Positions 29,192 to 37,610 of a DNA stretch of 64,000 bases are shown here, in pieces. A program made the position numbers and the translations under genes. The notes below the pieces were generated by a model that was not told the origin of the DNA, did no database searches, and saw only the letters and a program-made list of their open reading frames with translations. The first letter of the stretch is position 1. Every line of letters starts with the position of its first letter. The stretch spans positions 434,001 through 498,000 of the forward strand of contig CAVPRR010000006.1 of assembly GCA_963707965.1 (NCBI GenBank), written 5' to 3'. Origin of the DNA: VRUE01 sp963707965. Lineage in GTDB: Bacteria; Actinomycetota; Thermoleophilia; Solirubrobacterales; 70-9.

Positions 29192-30298
29192 CTAGAGCGC
29201 TTCCAACACGGCCTCGGTCATCTCCGCGGTGCCGACCTCGGTCTCGCGGAGCGGGCGGTGGGTCAACGGAGCCTTGGGGATCGTGCCGCTGAGCAGATCC
29301 GGGGTGCGCAGCCCGCGGGCCAGCACCGCGTCGACGGCGGCCTCCACCCGTAAGGCCTCCTCGGTCCGGCCGAAGCCGTGGCGCAACATCATCCCGACCG
29401 TGAGGAACGTGGCCAGTGGGTTGGCGATGCCCTTTCCGGCGATGTCAGGGGCCGACCCGTGAACGGGCTCGAAGAGGCCCGGCGTGCCGTCAGCCCCGAT
29501 GCTGGCCGACGGCAGCATCCCGAGCGACCCCGTCAGCATCGCGGACTCGTCGCTGAGGATGTCGCCAAAGAGGTTCTCGGTCAGGATCACGTCGAAATCG
29601 GCGGGTCGCGAGACGAGCTGCATCGCCGCGTTGTCGACCAGCAGGTGGTCCAGCTCGACATCCGGATACTCGGCGCCGACACCGCTCACCACCTCCCGCC
29701 ACAGGCGTGAGGTCTCCAGGACGTTCGCCTTGTCGACCGAGGTCACCCTCGGGGCCCGTGCAGAGATCCCGGCCCGTTTCCGCGCCGCGTCAAAGCCGGT
29801 GCGGGCGATCCGCTCGATTTCGAAGGCCGAGTACTCGCAGGTGTCGTGCGCGACGTCGCCGGTACGGCCGCTGTCGCCGAAATAGATACCGCCCGTCAGC
29901 TCGCGGACCACCAACAGGTCGGTACCGGCAATCCGCTCCTCGCGAAGCGGGCTGGACGCGATCAGCGCGGGGCTTGGCCGCACCGGCCGTAGGTTCGCGT
30001 ACAGCCCCATGCCCTTGCGGAGGCCGAGCAGCCCCTGCTCGGGACGGGGCGCATCAGGGTCTGTCGTGTCCCATTTCGGACCACCCACCGCGCCCAGCAG
30101 GACTGCGTCGGCGGCCTTGCACGCGTCGAGCACCTCGTCGGTGAGAGCGACGCCATGCGCATCCATCGATACCCCGCCCATCAGCCGCTCGTCGAACTCG
30201 AACTCGCCCAGCGCCTCCAGCAGGCGCCGCGCGGCGCCGACGATCTCCGGGCCGATCCCGTCGCCGGGAAGAAGGACTATGCGAGGGGCTCCCGCCAC
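29192..30298 (-). CDS. leuB: 3-isopropylmalate dehydrogenase
   Basis: Oxidative decarboxylation of 3-isopropylmalate, also used on methylmalate in the citramalate route. 368 residues from GTG. Motifs IVLLPGDGIGPEIV (7-20), LLGAVGGPKWD, LTGGIYFG and NLFGDILSDESAMLTGSLGM; VHGSAPDIAGKGIANP near the C-terminus binds NAD. Separated from leuD by an unrelated methyltransferase gene. Confidence 0.95.
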   Translation of the reverse strand: MAGAPRIVLLPGDGIGPEIVGAARRLLEALGEFEFDERLMGGVSMDAHGVALTDEVLDACKAADAVLLGAVGGPKWDTTDPDAPRPEQGLLGLRKGMGLYANLRPVRPSPALIASSPLREERIAGTDLLVVRELTGGIYFGDSGRTGDVAHDTCEYSAFEIERIARTGFDAARKRAGISARAPRVTSVDKANVLETSRLWREVVSGVGAEYPDVELDHLLVDNAAMQLVSRPADFDVILTENLFGDILSDESAMLTGSLGMLPSASIGADGTPGLFEPVHGSAPDIAGKGIANPLATFLTVGMMLRHGFGRTEEALRVEAAVDAVLARGLRTPDLLSGTIPKAPLTHRPLRETEVGTAEMTEAVLEAL

Positions 30299-30349
30299 GG
30301 CCCGGCACTCTAGACGTGACGGTGATCAGCGGCCGCCATGGGTACTCGA

Positions 30350-31117
30350 CTACCGGCGCGTCGCCGCGATGTCGAGGCGGACGTAGTGAAGAACCAGCGG
30401 CTCTTCCAGATGACCCATCACCGCGTCCGTGAACGGGTCCCGCAGCTCCGCTGGAAGTCGCTCGTGATGGGCGGAAAGCCCGACAGCCGCGATGTACTCG
30501 CGGGCATCGTCGGGTTCGACGACCTTCTCCTCCAGCCAGCAGCGCACCGCTTCGAAGCCGGCCTCCTCCAAGCGCCGGCTCGTATCGGCAACCGAGGCGT
30601 AGTGCCAGGGCTCCGGGCGGTCCGCCAGATACTCCGAGAACGGCGCCGGCTCCGATGCCCGCTTCACCGCGGCCACCCAGCTCGCCACGTTGCCTTCGCC
30701 GCCGCACTGGGCCGCGAGGATGCCGCCCGGCTTCAGGGCGTCGTGAAGCTTCCCGAAGAGCGTCTCGTGATCCCAGATCCAGTGAAAGACCGCGTTTGAG
30801 AAGACGGCATCGACCGGCTCGGCCAGGTCCAGCCGCAGCAGGTCGGAGTGGATCAGGGTGAGGCGCTCGCCATAGCCGCTCAGCGCCAGCTCCGCCTCGG
30901 CGATCATCGACTCGGAGCCGTCGACGCCGATCACCCTTCCATTTGGGAGACGATCGAGCAGAAGCCTGGTTACGCGGCCCGACCCGCAGCCGGCGTCGAG
31001 CACCGTCTCATCGCCGCCCAGTGGCAGGCGGGCCAGGGTCTCCTTTGCCCACGCCTCCTGTGGGGCCGCCAAGCGGTCATATGTCCTGGCGTCCCAGTCG
31101 GTGGTCCCGCGCGGCAT
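30350..31117 (-). CDS. SAM-dependent methyltransferase, trans-aconitate methyltransferase-like
   Basis: Class I methyltransferase of 255 residues. SAM-binding motif VLDAGCGSGRVTRLLLD (39-55), acidic loop IGVDGSESM, and DAVFSNAVFHWIWDHETL, which resembles Tam-type enzymes. Lodged between leuD (5 bp upstream) and leuB (51 bp downstream). Tam detoxifies trans-aconitate, an aconitase inhibitor; LeuCD is an aconitase-like isomerase, so a protective role in this operon is attractive but purely inferred. Confidence 0.82.
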   Translation of the reverse strand: MPRGTTDWDARTYDRLAAPQEAWAKETLARLPLGGDETVLDAGCGSGRVTRLLLDRLPNGRVIGVDGSESMIAEAELALSGYGERLTLIHSDLLRLDLAEPVDAVFSNAVFHWIWDHETLFGKLHDALKPGGILAAQCGGEGNVASWVAAVKRASEPAPFSEYLADRPEPWHYASVADTSRRLEEAGFEAVRCWLEEKVVEPDDAREYIAAVGLSAHHERLPAELRDPFTDAVMGHLEEPLVLHYVRLDIAATRR

Positions 31118-31122
31118 CGCCG

Positions 31123-31686
31123 TCAGAGCGCTGTCGTGACGGGGCCGCGATCCGCCGCCCCCGAGGCCTCGAAAGCATCGATCGCCGCGGCGTTCTCGAG
31201 CGTGATGCCGATGTCGTCAAGGCCGTTGAGCAGCCGGTGCTTGACATCCAGCTCGATCTCGAACTTGAAGATGCCCGCGGCGCAGTTGACGGTCTCGTCG
31301 TCGACGTCGATCCGCGCCTCCCCCGCCTCGGCAACCGCACGGCAATGCTCCTCCTCGAGGATCACCGGCAGCAAGCCAATCTTGGTGCAGTTGGAATAGA
31401 AGATGTCGGCGAAGGAAGGCGCGATGATCGCCTGGAAGCCAAAGTCCTCCAGCGCCCATGGTGCGTGCTCGCGGGAGGAGCCGCAGCCGAAGTTTCGCCC
31501 GGCAACGAGGATCGGATTGGGTTCCAGCTCGATCTCGCCGGAGCGAATCCAGTCGTAGAAGAGGAACTCGCCGAAGCCGGTCCGCTCGACCCGCTTCAGG
31601 AACTGCTTGGGAATGATCTGGTCGGTGTCCACGTCGGCGCGGTCCAGCACCGAGACCTTTCCCTGAACCACGTCAATCGGCCTCAT
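31123..31686 (-). CDS. leuD: 3-isopropylmalate dehydratase, small subunit
   Basis: Swivel-domain subunit that pairs with LeuC to isomerise 2- to 3-isopropylmalate and citramalate intermediates. 187 residues; motifs DVDTDQIIPKQFLKR (18-32), VAGRNFGCGSSREHAPWAL and FADIFYSNCTKIGLLPV are diagnostic. Starts 1 bp after the leuC stop, so the two subunits are translationally linked. Confidence 0.96.
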   Translation of the reverse strand: MRPIDVVQGKVSVLDRADVDTDQIIPKQFLKRVERTGFGEFLFYDWIRSGEIELEPNPILVAGRNFGCGSSREHAPWALEDFGFQAIIAPSFADIFYSNCTKIGLLPVILEEEHCRAVAEAGEARIDVDDETVNCAAGIFKFEIELDVKHRLLNGLDDIGITLENAAAIDAFEASGAADRGPVTTAL

Positions 31687-31687
31687 C

Positions 31688-33073
31688 TCAGCTCCACTCC
31701 CTGATGTCGACGAAGTGACCCTCGACGGCCGCTGCCGCAGCCATCCTCGGGCTCACCAGATGGGTCCGCCCCCCCCTGCCCTGGCGGCCCTCGAAGTTGC
31801 GGTTGGACGTCGAGGCGCAGCGCTCGCCCTCGGTGAGGGTGTCGGGATTCATGCCCAGGCACATCGAGCAGCCGGCCTCGCGCCACTCGAAGCCCGCAGC
31901 GCGGAAGACCTCGTCCAAGCCCTCCGACTCCGCCGCGGCTTTCACCTGCTGCGAGCCGGGCACGACCATCGCGCGCACCGAGTCGGCCACCCGGCGCCCC
32001 TCGACCATGGCCGCCGCCTCGCGCAGGTCCTCGACCCGCGAGTTGGTGCAGGAGCCGATGAAGATCCGGTCGAGCTGGACCTCGGTTATCGGCGTGCCCG
32101 GCTCCAGGGCCATGTAGACAAGTGCGCGTTCGGCCGACTCGCGATCGGCCGGTGAGTCCATTGCCGCCGGATCGGGGACCGAGTCCGTCACCTCGACGAC
32201 CATCCCGGGAGTCGTGCCCCAGGTCACCATCGGAGAGATGCCGGCAGCATCGATCTCGACCTCGGTGTCGAAGGCTGCACCCGGCTCCGTTGGCAGCTTG
32301 CGCCACCGCTCCAGCGCTGCCTCGAAGTCCTCGGGCGCCGCTGGCCGTCCCTGCATCCACTCGAAGGTGGTCTCGTCTGGGCCAATCATGCCAGCGCGGC
32401 CGCCGCCCTCGATCGTCATGTTGCAGACGGTCATCCGACCGGGCATCGAAAGCGCCTCGATTGCCGGCCCGGCGTACTCAACAGCGTGGCCTACCATGCC
32501 GCCGGTGCCGAGGCGGCCGATCGTGGCCAGGATCAGGTCCTTCGGGGTGACGCCCGGGGCCAGCGCTCCAGCGTAGGAGATCCGCATCGTCTGCGGCCGT
32601 TTTTGGACAAGGCACTGCGTAGCCAGCACATGCTCCACCTCTGAGGTGCCGATTCCGAAGGCAAGCGCCCCGAAGGCCCCATGCGTTGAGGTGTGGCTGT
32701 CGCCGCAGACGATCGTCGTCCCGGGCTGAGTCACGCCCATCTCCGGGCCGATCACGTGGACGATCCCCTGCCGCTCGGAGCCCAGCGAGAAGATCGGGAT
32801 GCCGAACTCCTCACAGTTCCGTTCCAGCGTTTCGACCTGTACGCGCGAGAGCTGGTCGGCGATCATGCGCACCGTCTTGGTGCCATCGGTGGGCACGTTG
32901 TGGTCCGCGGTCGCCAGGGTCTTGTCGGGACGGCGCACTGGGCGGCCTGCCATTCGCAGGCCGTCGAAGGCCTGCGGTGAGGTCACCTCGTGGACGAGAT
33001 GCAGGTCGATGTAGAGCAGGCCGTCGGAGACCTTGTGCTCGCTCCAGATCTTGTCGAACATCGTCCTTGCCAT
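31688..33073 (-). CDS. leuC: 3-isopropylmalate dehydratase, large subunit
   Basis: Aconitase-family Fe-S subunit, 461 residues. Begins TMFDKIWSEHKV; ATADHNVPTDG, VCGDSHTSTHGAFGALAFG and the cluster-ligand regions FIGSCTNSRVEDLREAA and CSMCLGMNPD carry the cysteines for the [4Fe-4S] cluster. Second gene after the XRE-cupin regulator (2-bp gap), followed immediately by leuD. Confidence 0.96.
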   Translation of the reverse strand: MARTMFDKIWSEHKVSDGLLYIDLHLVHEVTSPQAFDGLRMAGRPVRRPDKTLATADHNVPTDGTKTVRMIADQLSRVQVETLERNCEEFGIPIFSLGSERQGIVHVIGPEMGVTQPGTTIVCGDSHTSTHGAFGALAFGIGTSEVEHVLATQCLVQKRPQTMRISYAGALAPGVTPKDLILATIGRLGTGGMVGHAVEYAGPAIEALSMPGRMTVCNMTIEGGGRAGMIGPDETTFEWMQGRPAAPEDFEAALERWRKLPTEPGAAFDTEVEIDAAGISPMVTWGTTPGMVVEVTDSVPDPAAMDSPADRESAERALVYMALEPGTPITEVQLDRIFIGSCTNSRVEDLREAAAMVEGRRVADSVRAMVVPGSQQVKAAAESEGLDEVFRAAGFEWREAGCSMCLGMNPDTLTEGERCASTSNRNFEGRQGRGGRTHLVSPRMAAAAAVEGHFVDIREWS

Positions 33074-33075
33074 GG

Positions 33076-33756
33076 TCAGCCCCTCCTCAGCCCGGCGGCG
33101 ATCACGGCGAGGAAGCGAGCCTGCTCGTCGCCGGCGTTCTCGAAGTGGTGTGGCAGGTCGGCGTCGAAGGTGACGCTGTCTCCGGCGTGGAGCTCGTGAC
33201 TGGTTCCGTCCACGGTCAGCGCCAGCACGCCGGTCAGCACGACGGCCGTCTCGCGGCTGCCGGGCTCGTGGATTGGGGGGTCGTCCGCCCCACCGGTGGT
33301 CGCGCCCGCCCGCAGCGTGTGCAGGGAGACGTCGGCGCGTTGGCCCGGCAGCGGCGGGGTCAGCTCCTCGAAGCGATGCCCGCCGCGCTCGTAGCGGCGG
33401 CGCCCGCCGGCGCGGCTGATCGCCACGTGCTCGCCCTCGTCGAGCCGCAGCAGCTGGGACAGGGTCAGCTCCAAGCCGGCTGCGATCTTCTCGGCGACAG
33501 CGAGGGTCGGGCTGGTCTCCCCCCGCTCCACCTGCGACAGCATCGGTGCGCTGACACCGCTGCGCTCAGCCAGGTCGCGAAGGGAGAATCCCATCGCCTC
33601 GCGCAGAGCATGAACGCGGGCGCCAACCGCGCGATTGATGCGGTCCGGCGTCTCGGCCACCGCCTTGGCTTCGCCAGGCGGAAGACCTCTATTCCGCCGT
33701 TGACTCCTGCTCGGTCGACTCTTGCCCGCCAACGGACTCTTGCTCGCCAATGCCAT
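33076..33756 (-). CDS. XRE-family regulator with C-terminal cupin
   Basis: 226 residues: a basic, disordered N-terminus (1-40), an HTH-XRE domain (about 45-102; LREAMGFSLRDLAERSGVSA and LSQVERGETSPTL), and a cupin sensor domain (about 125-222; PIHEPGSRETAVVLTGVLAL, HELHAGDSVTFDADLPHHF). It stands first in an operon, 2 bp before leuC, so it probably controls leuCD and downstream genes in response to a small ligand. A palindrome lies just upstream of its start. The ligand is unknown. Confidence 0.9.
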   Translation of the reverse strand: MALASKSPLAGKSRPSRSQRRNRGLPPGEAKAVAETPDRINRAVGARVHALREAMGFSLRDLAERSGVSAPMLSQVERGETSPTLAVAEKIAAGLELTLSQLLRLDEGEHVAISRAGGRRRYERGGHRFEELTPPLPGQRADVSLHTLRAGATTGGADDPPIHEPGSRETAVVLTGVLALTVDGTSHELHAGDSVTFDADLPHHFENAGDEQARFLAVIAAGLRRG

Positions 33757-33763
33757 TACGTTT

Positions 33764-33779
33764 GTACGTTATCACGTAC
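33764..33779. promoter_or_regulatory. Candidate operator of the XRE-cupin/leuCD operon
   Basis: Perfect inverted repeat GTACGT-TATC-ACGTAC ends 8 nt upstream of the regulator's ATG. Position and symmetry suit autoregulation by the HTH protein; not demonstrated. Confidence 0.5.
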
Positions 33780-33794
33780 GTCTCCCAGTCCGCC

Positions 33795-33844
33795 TAAGGA
33801 TCCAGCACCTCGCAGCACCTCGCATGCGGCTTAAGGATCCAGCA
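33795..33844. repeat. Echo of the DUF559 gene 3' end
   Basis: The 13 bp TAAGGATCCAGCA (33832-33844, covering the last codons and stop of the minus-strand DUF559 gene) recur at 33795-33807 just downstream. A 10-bp direct repeat AGCACCTCGC (33804-33823, two copies) lies between. Confidence 0.7.
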
Positions 33845-34781
33845 TCTTGAACAGGTCGCGTTCAAGCTCCCCCTCTTCGTCGCGAAGCTGGCGCCAGGTG
33901 ACTCGCACCACTCGCCAGCCGGCTGCCTGAAGCCTGCGGTCCCGGTCTCGGTCAGCCTCGAAGGCCGAGCGTGTGCCATGTGCAGCGTGCCCGTCGAGCT
34001 CGACCATCAGCCGTTGTGGGCGCCAGAGGCAATCTGCCTCGATCATTCCGCGGCCGAGCTTGATCGGCGCGTTGCGCTGCGGCTTCGGCAGATCACTTCG
34101 CTCGACAAACGCCGCAAAGCGGGTCTCGAGCTGGCTTCGCGTCCTGCCATCCGATGGGTCTTCGATTCGTCGAAGGCATGCCCTGATGGCACCGGTGCCG
34201 CGGCGGCCCTGGTATCGACCGGGTAGATCGCGCATGGCCTGTCGATCCAGCAGGCGCAGGTATTCGATCTCTCGCATGACCTGCTGGAGCCCCACCACCG
34301 GCAGAACGACGGCGAGGTCGAGAAGCAGCCGGGACACAGTCGTCACCGGAATCCGCTGCCTGGTCGTGACCTCATCACCTTCGAGGTCGGCTTGGCGCCG
34401 GATGGCTAATCCACGGGACCGGGCAGTGCGCGGCGCTGTGATCTCAATGGCGCCCCCCTGCGGCTTTCGCAATCCCCAGAGGACAGCGGCGGAGCGGTGG
34501 CTCAACACAGCGCCTGGGCCGCCCGCCAGCACTGCCGCCATCCATCGCCCCTCCCTGCCGATCGAGCTATGTCCGACCGCGTAGACACCGCTGTGAAGGC
34601 GGTGTAGACGGCCAGTTCGGAGGCGTCCGGCGATCGCCTCGCGACCCAAGCCCAGTTGAAGGATCTGCTTGCGCGTGACGACCCCGTATTGCCCGCTCGC
34701 CAATTCCGCGATCAGCCGATCGGGATGGTGAGACTGCGTTTGTACATCCCCAGCACGTACAAATGCAGTCTCAGCGGCCAT
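33831..34781 (-). CDS. AbiEi-type antitoxin domain plus DUF559 endonuclease-like protein
   Basis: With ATG 34779-34781 the protein has 316 residues. The N-terminal wHTH region resembles AbiEi antitoxins (GQYGVVTRKQILQLGLGREA, then RLHRLHSGVYAVGH). A C-terminal DUF559/Vsr-like fold has the PD-(D/E)xK-type elements IEADCLWRPQRLMVELDG and DRDRDRRLQAAGWRVVRVTW. Such fusions are common orphan genes in actinobacteria; no AbiEii toxin is adjacent. A dispersed palindrome covers the first 20 or so codons, so the real start may lie further in. Function unknown. Confidence 0.78.
   Translation of the reverse strand: MAAETAFVRAGDVQTQSHHPDRLIAELASGQYGVVTRKQILQLGLGREAIAGRLRTGRLHRLHSGVYAVGHSSIGREGRWMAAVLAGGPGAVLSHRSAAVLWGLRKPQGGAIEITAPRTARSRGLAIRRQADLEGDEVTTRQRIPVTTVSRLLLDLAVVLPVVGLQQVMREIEYLRLLDRQAMRDLPGRYQGRRGTGAIRACLRRIEDPSDGRTRSQLETRFAAFVERSDLPKPQRNAPIKLGRGMIEADCLWRPQRLMVELDGHAAHGTRSAFEADRDRDRRLQAAGWRVVRVTWRQLRDEEGELERDLFKMLDP
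34728..34774. repeat. Dispersed palindrome, family B copy 1
   Basis: Arms GTGAGACTGCGTTTGTAC (34728-34745) and GTACAAATGCAGTCTCAG (34757-34774) are complementary at all but two positions. The same sequence family (CTGCATTTGTACGT) recurs as an array at 45535-45661. It lies in the proposed N-terminal coding part of the DUF559 gene. Confidence 0.75.
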
Positions 34782-34976
34782 GTGCCCAGGATGGCTGGCC
34801 GATTGATACGTGTGGCGCGCGGAGAGTAAGTTTTCGCGCGCGAAACATTCGCGCCAGTGCAACACCGCCCTGGCTCGGGCACAGGGCTCGCGTTCAGAGC
34901 TGGCGTACAGGGCTCTCGTAAAAGCTCGGCCCTGCGATCGTCTTGCGCCGGCCCCATAGCGGTCGCGCAGCGGCGG

Positions 34977-35052
34977 GGGCGCCAGCGCGGTCAGGGCCCA
35001 GGCGTGCGTTCCGTGGGCGCCAGCGCGGTCAGGGCCCAGGCGTGCGTTCCGT
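34977..35052. repeat. 38-bp tandem duplication at the leuA 3' end
   Basis: Two perfect 38-bp copies (34977-35014, 35015-35052). The inner copy holds the last seven sense codons and stop of leuA; the outer repeats them beyond the stop. The surrounding 34782-34976 shows no gene. Confidence 0.9.
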
Positions 35053-36615
35053 CGCCGCCTCAGCGGTCGCCGCCTCGGCCTCGCGGATCGCGGCCCCCTC
35101 GAGTGCGTTGGAGAGGGCGCGTACGTAGGCCCTGGCAGACGCCTCGAGGATGTCCGTGGCGACGCCCTGGCCCGTGGCGAGCCGGCCGGCCGCGCGCAAC
35201 ATCACGGTCACCTGGCCAAGGGCGTCCTCGCCTCCGGTCACCGCCTCGACCGTGTACTGGCGCAGGTCGCACTCCGTTGTCGTCGCCTTCTGAATCGCGA
35301 GGAAGATCGCGTCGACCGGACCGTCACCGCTGGCCTCGGCAACCACCTCCTCGCCGGAGGGAAGCTTTACGGCCACGCGCGCCAACGGATCGCGGCGCGA
35401 ACCGGCCTCAACCTCGAACCAGGCCAGCTCATGCGTATCGGTCCGCTCGCGCATCTCGTCGGAGACGATCGCCTCGAGGTCGAGTGCGGTCACCTGCTTC
35501 TTTCGGTCCGCGATCTCCTTGAAGCGCTTGAAGGCGGCATTCAGGGCGTTGCCGTCGACCTTGAAGCCGAGCTGCTCGAGCGCGTCGCGCAGCGCGTGAC
35601 GGCCGGAATGCTTGCCGAGCACGATCGAGTTCGACTCCAGGCCCACCTCGGTCGCGTCCATGATCTCGTAGGTGGTGCGCTCCTTCAGCACCCCGTCCTG
35701 GTGGATGCCCGACTCGTGCGCGAAGGCGTTGCGCCCGACGATCGCCTTGTTCGGCTGGACCGGGTAACCGGTGAGGCGGGAGACCATGCGGCTGGTGCGC
35801 GCCAGCTCGCGGGTCTCGACGCCGGTCGTCAGGCCGTGAACGTCCTCGCGGGTGCGAATCAGCATCACGATCTCCTCCAGCGAGCAGTTACCCGCTCTCT
35901 CCCCGATCCCGTTGACGGCGCACTCCACCTGGCGGGCGCCGGCCAGCACCCCCGCGTAGGAGTTCGCAACGGCCAGGCCGAGGTCGTCATGGCAGTGCAC
36001 CGAGGTCTCCACGTCGCGCAGGGCCGGCACCAGCTCGTACAGGCGCTGGAAGTAGCCGGCGTACTCCTCCGGCGTCGTGTAGCCGACGGTGTCCGGGATG
36101 TTGATCACCGTCGCGCCCTCCTCGACGGCGATCGCGCAAACCTCGGCGGTGAACTCGACGTCGGCTCGGGTGGCGTCCATCGGCGAGAACTCGATGTCGT
36201 CGCAGCAGGACTTGGCGTGCGCCACCGCCGCGCGGGCCTGGCCCTTGACGTCCTCCCGATCGGTCTGCAGCTGATGTTCGATGTGGATGTCGGAGGTGGA
36301 GATGAAGGTGTGGATGCGCGGGCGCTGGGCGTCGCGAACGGCGCCCCAGGCGGCATCGATGTCGGGCTTATGGGTGCGGGCGAGGCCACAGACCACAGGC
36401 CCCTCCACCTTGCGCGAAATCGCCTCGACCGCCTCGAAGTCCCCGGGCGAGGTGATCGGAAAGCCGGCCTCGATCACGTCGACTCCGAGCCGCGCCAGCT
36501 GCTGGGCGATCTCCACCTTCTCGGCGGTGTTGAGCGAGATGCCAGGCGACTGCTCGCCGTCGCGGAGCGTCGTATCGAAGATATGGACGCGATTTGCGTC
36601 AGTTGCGGGTTCCAC
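35029..36615 (-). CDS. leuA: 2-isopropylmalate synthase
   Basis: First committed step of leucine synthesis, condensing acetyl-CoA with 2-ketoisovalerate. GTG 36613-36615, 7 nt after a strong AAGGAGGT, gives 528 residues; an in-frame TTG 21 bp upstream is less likely. DRE-TIM barrel with FDTTLRDGEQSPG, VHCHDDLGLAVANS and NAFAHESGIHQDGVLK. C-terminal LeuA regulatory domain (about 390-505, SGDGPVDAIFLAIQKAT) senses leucine. Ends in a repetitive Ala/Glu/Thr tail. A leucine-rich leader peptide is encoded upstream, so attenuation is probable. Confidence 0.95.
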   Translation of the reverse strand: MEPATDANRVHIFDTTLRDGEQSPGISLNTAEKVEIAQQLARLGVDVIEAGFPITSPGDFEAVEAISRKVEGPVVCGLARTHKPDIDAAWGAVRDAQRPRIHTFISTSDIHIEHQLQTDREDVKGQARAAVAHAKSCCDDIEFSPMDATRADVEFTAEVCAIAVEEGATVINIPDTVGYTTPEEYAGYFQRLYELVPALRDVETSVHCHDDLGLAVANSYAGVLAGARQVECAVNGIGERAGNCSLEEIVMLIRTREDVHGLTTGVETRELARTSRMVSRLTGYPVQPNKAIVGRNAFAHESGIHQDGVLKERTTYEIMDATEVGLESNSIVLGKHSGRHALRDALEQLGFKVDGNALNAAFKRFKEIADRKKQVTALDLEAIVSDEMRERTDTHELAWFEVEAGSRRDPLARVAVKLPSGEEVVAEASGDGPVDAIFLAIQKATTTECDLRQYTVEAVTGGEDALGQVTVMLRAAGRLATGQGVATDILEASARAYVRALSNALEGAAIREAEAATAEAATERTPGP

Positions 36616-36681
36616 GTGACTTACCTCCTTCTCCAATCGAATCGAATGACCTTGTCTCTCGCGGCTGCGCGCCGCCCAGCG

Positions 36682-36741
36682 CTATTCCCCCCGAAGGGGG
36701 AGGAGAAGGAGAAGCGCCAGGCTGTCGAGCCGGTGCGTCAT
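36682..36741 (-). promoter_or_regulatory. leuL: Leucine-rich leader peptide and attenuator of leuA
   Basis: A 19-codon frame MTHRLDSLALLLLLPLRGE begins at ATG 36739-36741 and ends 66 nt before the leuA start. It has five consecutive Leu codons (CTT CTC CTT CTC CTC) and eight Leu in total. A CCCCC-UUCG-GGGGG hairpin (36687-36700) overlaps its end. This is the architecture of ribosome-mediated attenuation: stalling at scarce leucine would change the downstream fold. The frame is open further upstream (to an ATG at MYAAYAK), so the exact start is uncertain. Confidence 0.72.
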
Positions 36742-36913
36742 TCGCCACCGGAGCTTAGCGTAGGCTGCGTACATCGCAAGCTCGAATCGCACGACGGCGC
36801 TCGCGCTGCTGGGTTCGTCGTCGTCGTTGCTGGGTTGGTCGTAGCGCTTCTGTTCGTCGGCAGCAGGCTTCGCCGCGGGGCTGTACGCCGCGTGGCCAGT
36901 TGAGGTTGAGCTC

Positions 36914-37522
36914 CTATTCCCCTGGGACAGGGTGCTGGGGGCGCGCTCGTTGAGCATCGTTCGAGGGGCGATACTGCTCAATGTCGTCCGTGCCGGAGCC
37001 ACCCCGCAGCAGGTTGTTGCCAGGGCCGCCCCGCAACATGTCGTTCCCGAAACCACCCAGCAGCACGTCCGAGCCGTCTCCGCCAAGGAGGACGTCGGCG
37101 CCGCGCCTGCCGATGAGCCGATCGTCACCGTCCCCACCGATCAGTTTGTCGGCGCCGGCAGCGCCGATCAGAACATCGTTCCCGCCGCCACCCCGCAACG
37201 TTACGGGGACCAGGATGTCCTTCGCGACCGAGACTTCATCGTCGCCACCATCCGCGTTGACCTCAAAGCCACTGATCTGCGGCGCCGCGCAGATCAGCTC
37301 ATTCGAGTTCCCTTCCGGGTTGGCGCAGATCGGGCCCCCAACCTCGAGAGGGACGATCGAGTCGATCACGTAGTTGCGGCCGTCGTCGGTGAGCCAGATG
37401 CGAATCGCATTCGCTTCGCTTCCCCCGGCCAGCAGCACGTTGAAGGTCCTGGGCATCCCCTGCGCAAGAGCCGGTAGCTGCATAAGCAGCATGGCAAGCA
37501 GAATGAGAAGGAGCTTCTTCAT
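36914..37522 (-). CDS. Secreted RTX-type calcium-binding repeat protein
   Basis: 202 residues with a clear Sec signal peptide (MKKLLLILLAMLLMQLPALA, cleavage after ALA). After a conserved-looking N-domain (about 25-100, two Cys) come about eight glycine-rich nonapeptides of the GGxGxDxLxG type (about 108-180; e.g. GGDGDDRLIG, GGDGSDVLLG), expected to form a calcium-loaded beta-roll. No catalytic domain is evident and no type I secretion genes are adjacent; the N-terminal signal implies Sec export. Confidence 0.85.
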   Translation of the reverse strand: MKKLLLILLAMLLMQLPALAQGMPRTFNVLLAGGSEANAIRIWLTDDGRNYVIDSIVPLEVGGPICANPEGNSNELICAAPQISGFEVNADGGDDEVSVAKDILVPVTLRGGGGNDVLIGAAGADKLIGGDGDDRLIGRRGADVLLGGDGSDVLLGGFGNDMLRGGPGNNLLRGGSGTDDIEQYRPSNDAQRARPQHPVPGE

Positions 37523-37610
37523 TGGCCAGTCGTCCCCGCCGCCGCTCGGTCGGAGCGTCTACGAACAGAACAGCACCGCGCCCTCTACGTTGCGCACCTG
37601 GCCAATGAGA

